A stretch of DNA of 23,934 nucleotides. It comes from Firmicutes bacterium UBA5774. Its GTDB lineage: Bacteria > Bacillota > Clostridia > Peptostreptococcales > Anaerovoracaceae. A program made the translations under genes and the position numbers. The notes under the pieces are model-generated. The model saw only the letters and a program-made list of their open reading frames with translations, searched no databases and was not told the DNA's origin. Where the stretch lies: NCBI GenBank assembly GCA_002418625.1, contig DIEM01000058.1, positions 1 to 23,934 of the forward strand. Direction: 5' to 3'. Shown in pieces: positions 23,514-23,934 of this stretch (positions are counted from its first letter, which is position 1; each line of letters starts with the position of its first letter).

Positions 23514-23934
23514 ATGGATTTTGGATTGACAGAAGAACAAAGAATGGTGCAGGAAATGGCGCGCAATTTCGCTGAAAAGGAAATTGCCCCTTTCATTGAA
23601 GAGGACGAGGAAAATCATTACTACCGCAGGGAGATCCTGAGCAAGATGGGCGAGCTCGGCCTTCTGGGCTGGAGCATACCGGAGGAATACGGCGGAAACG
23701 GCATGGGCTGGATGGAAGCCGTGACGGCGCTTTATGAAATAGCCAAGGTGCATACGTCCTGGAGACTCAGCATCAGCGGCAACTGCTGGGGCCCGGCGAT
23801 GACCATCAACGAGTGGGGAACGGAAGAGCAGAAGCAGAAATTTATCCCCGATCTTGTCAGCGGCGCGGCTGTCGGAAGCTTTGCGCTGACGGAGGCCAAC
23901 TCGGGCTCCGATGTCGGCAGCATGAAGACCTTCG
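23514..23934 (+). CDS. acyl-CoA dehydrogenase, N-terminal part (runs off the window)
   Basis: The frame opens at ATG 23514, 6 bases after AAGGAGGT, and stays open to the window edge, giving 140 residues of a protein usually near 380. It shows the family N-terminus (MDFGLTEEQRMVQEMARNFAEKEIAP), GLLGWSIPEEYGGNG and the FAD-contacting FALTEANSGSDVGSMKT. FALTEPNAGSD followed by MKT is common in glutaryl-CoA dehydrogenases and butyryl/short-chain enzymes. The catalytic glutamate lies beyond the window, so specificity is undecided. It oxidises an acyl-CoA to the enoyl-CoA with FAD and passes electrons to an electron-transfer flavoprotein or ferredoxin system. It is co-directional with the biotin carrier, 46 bases after it. 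Confidence 0.9.
   Translation, partial: MDFGLTEEQRMVQEMARNFAEKEIAPFIEEDEENHYYRREILSKMGELGLLGWSIPEEYGGNGMGWMEAVTALYEIAKVHTSWRLSISGNCWGPAMTINEWGTEEQKQKFIPDLVSGAAVGSFALTEANSGSDVGSMKTF

Noticed and set aside
1..23934. Mobile elements, phage genes, CRISPR arrays, rRNA or tRNA genes
   Set aside because: No transposase, integrase, terminal repeats, spaced repeat arrays or RNA gene signatures were found. The repeats present are short and regulatory in position.

Overview
The window is about 24 kb of a bacterial chromosome with every convincing gene on the + strand. It looks like an anaerobic, amino-acid-fermenting member of the Clostridia. The reasons are a four-subunit 2-oxoacid:ferredoxin oxidoreductase, a T-box-like attenuator, strong AGGAGG ribosome sites, sigma-54 enhancer-binding regulators of the RocR/PrdR kind, and CoA-transferase, acyl-CoA dehydrogenase and biotin-carrier genes typical of amino-acid fermenters. 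The family-level assignment is inference. I saw no rRNA, tRNA, transposon, phage gene or CRISPR array.

Layout. (1) 1-1707: the 3' end of a sigma-54 enhancer-binding regulator, then an amt ammonium channel behind a -24/-12 promoter, a 9-bp inverted repeat upstream and a GC-rich terminator downstream. (2) 1741-2928: a four-domain S1 RNA-binding protein with its own promoter. (3) 3032-7236: a sigma-70 promoter with an overlapping palindrome, a leader with an attenuator that resembles a reduced T-box, a tightly coupled gamma-delta-alpha-beta 2-oxoacid:ferredoxin oxidoreductase operon, and a divergent CbiE/CbiT-like protein. (4) 7314-8451: a terminator, a perfect sigma-54 promoter, a 29-residue hydrophobic peptide and a ZIP-family metal transporter. 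(5) 8507-20868: a PAS/AAA+/HTH sigma-54 activator, a strong terminator, a 20-bp palindrome and sigma-54 promoter, then nine co-directional genes: TIGR04076-like protein, sodium:solute symporter, M20 amidohydrolase, YtcJ-like amidohydrolase, class III aminotransferase, urease-like gamma, beta and alpha subunits, and an N-carbamoyl-amino-acid/allantoate amidohydrolase. (6) 20894-23934: two more sigma-54 promoters drive a CoA-transferase and an operon with a broken biotinyl domain, an intact biotin carrier and the start of an acyl-CoA dehydrogenase.

The most interesting part is region 5. It reads as a single inducible catabolic unit for an imported nitrogen-rich compound, probably an amide or ureido compound. 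The urease-like alpha subunit keeps every nickel ligand and the catalytic histidine. Compared from memory with Klebsiella UreC it changes three positions lining the substrate pocket, and no nickel-insertion genes are present in the window. The products would be ammonia, CO2 and amino or oxo acids, which could feed the oxidoreductase and CoA-ester genes on either side. The substrate cannot be read from the sequence.

Five -24/-12 elements with exact GG-N10-GC spacing lie in 24 kb, so most transcription units other than the S1 and oxidoreductase units appear to be switched by sigma-54 activators.
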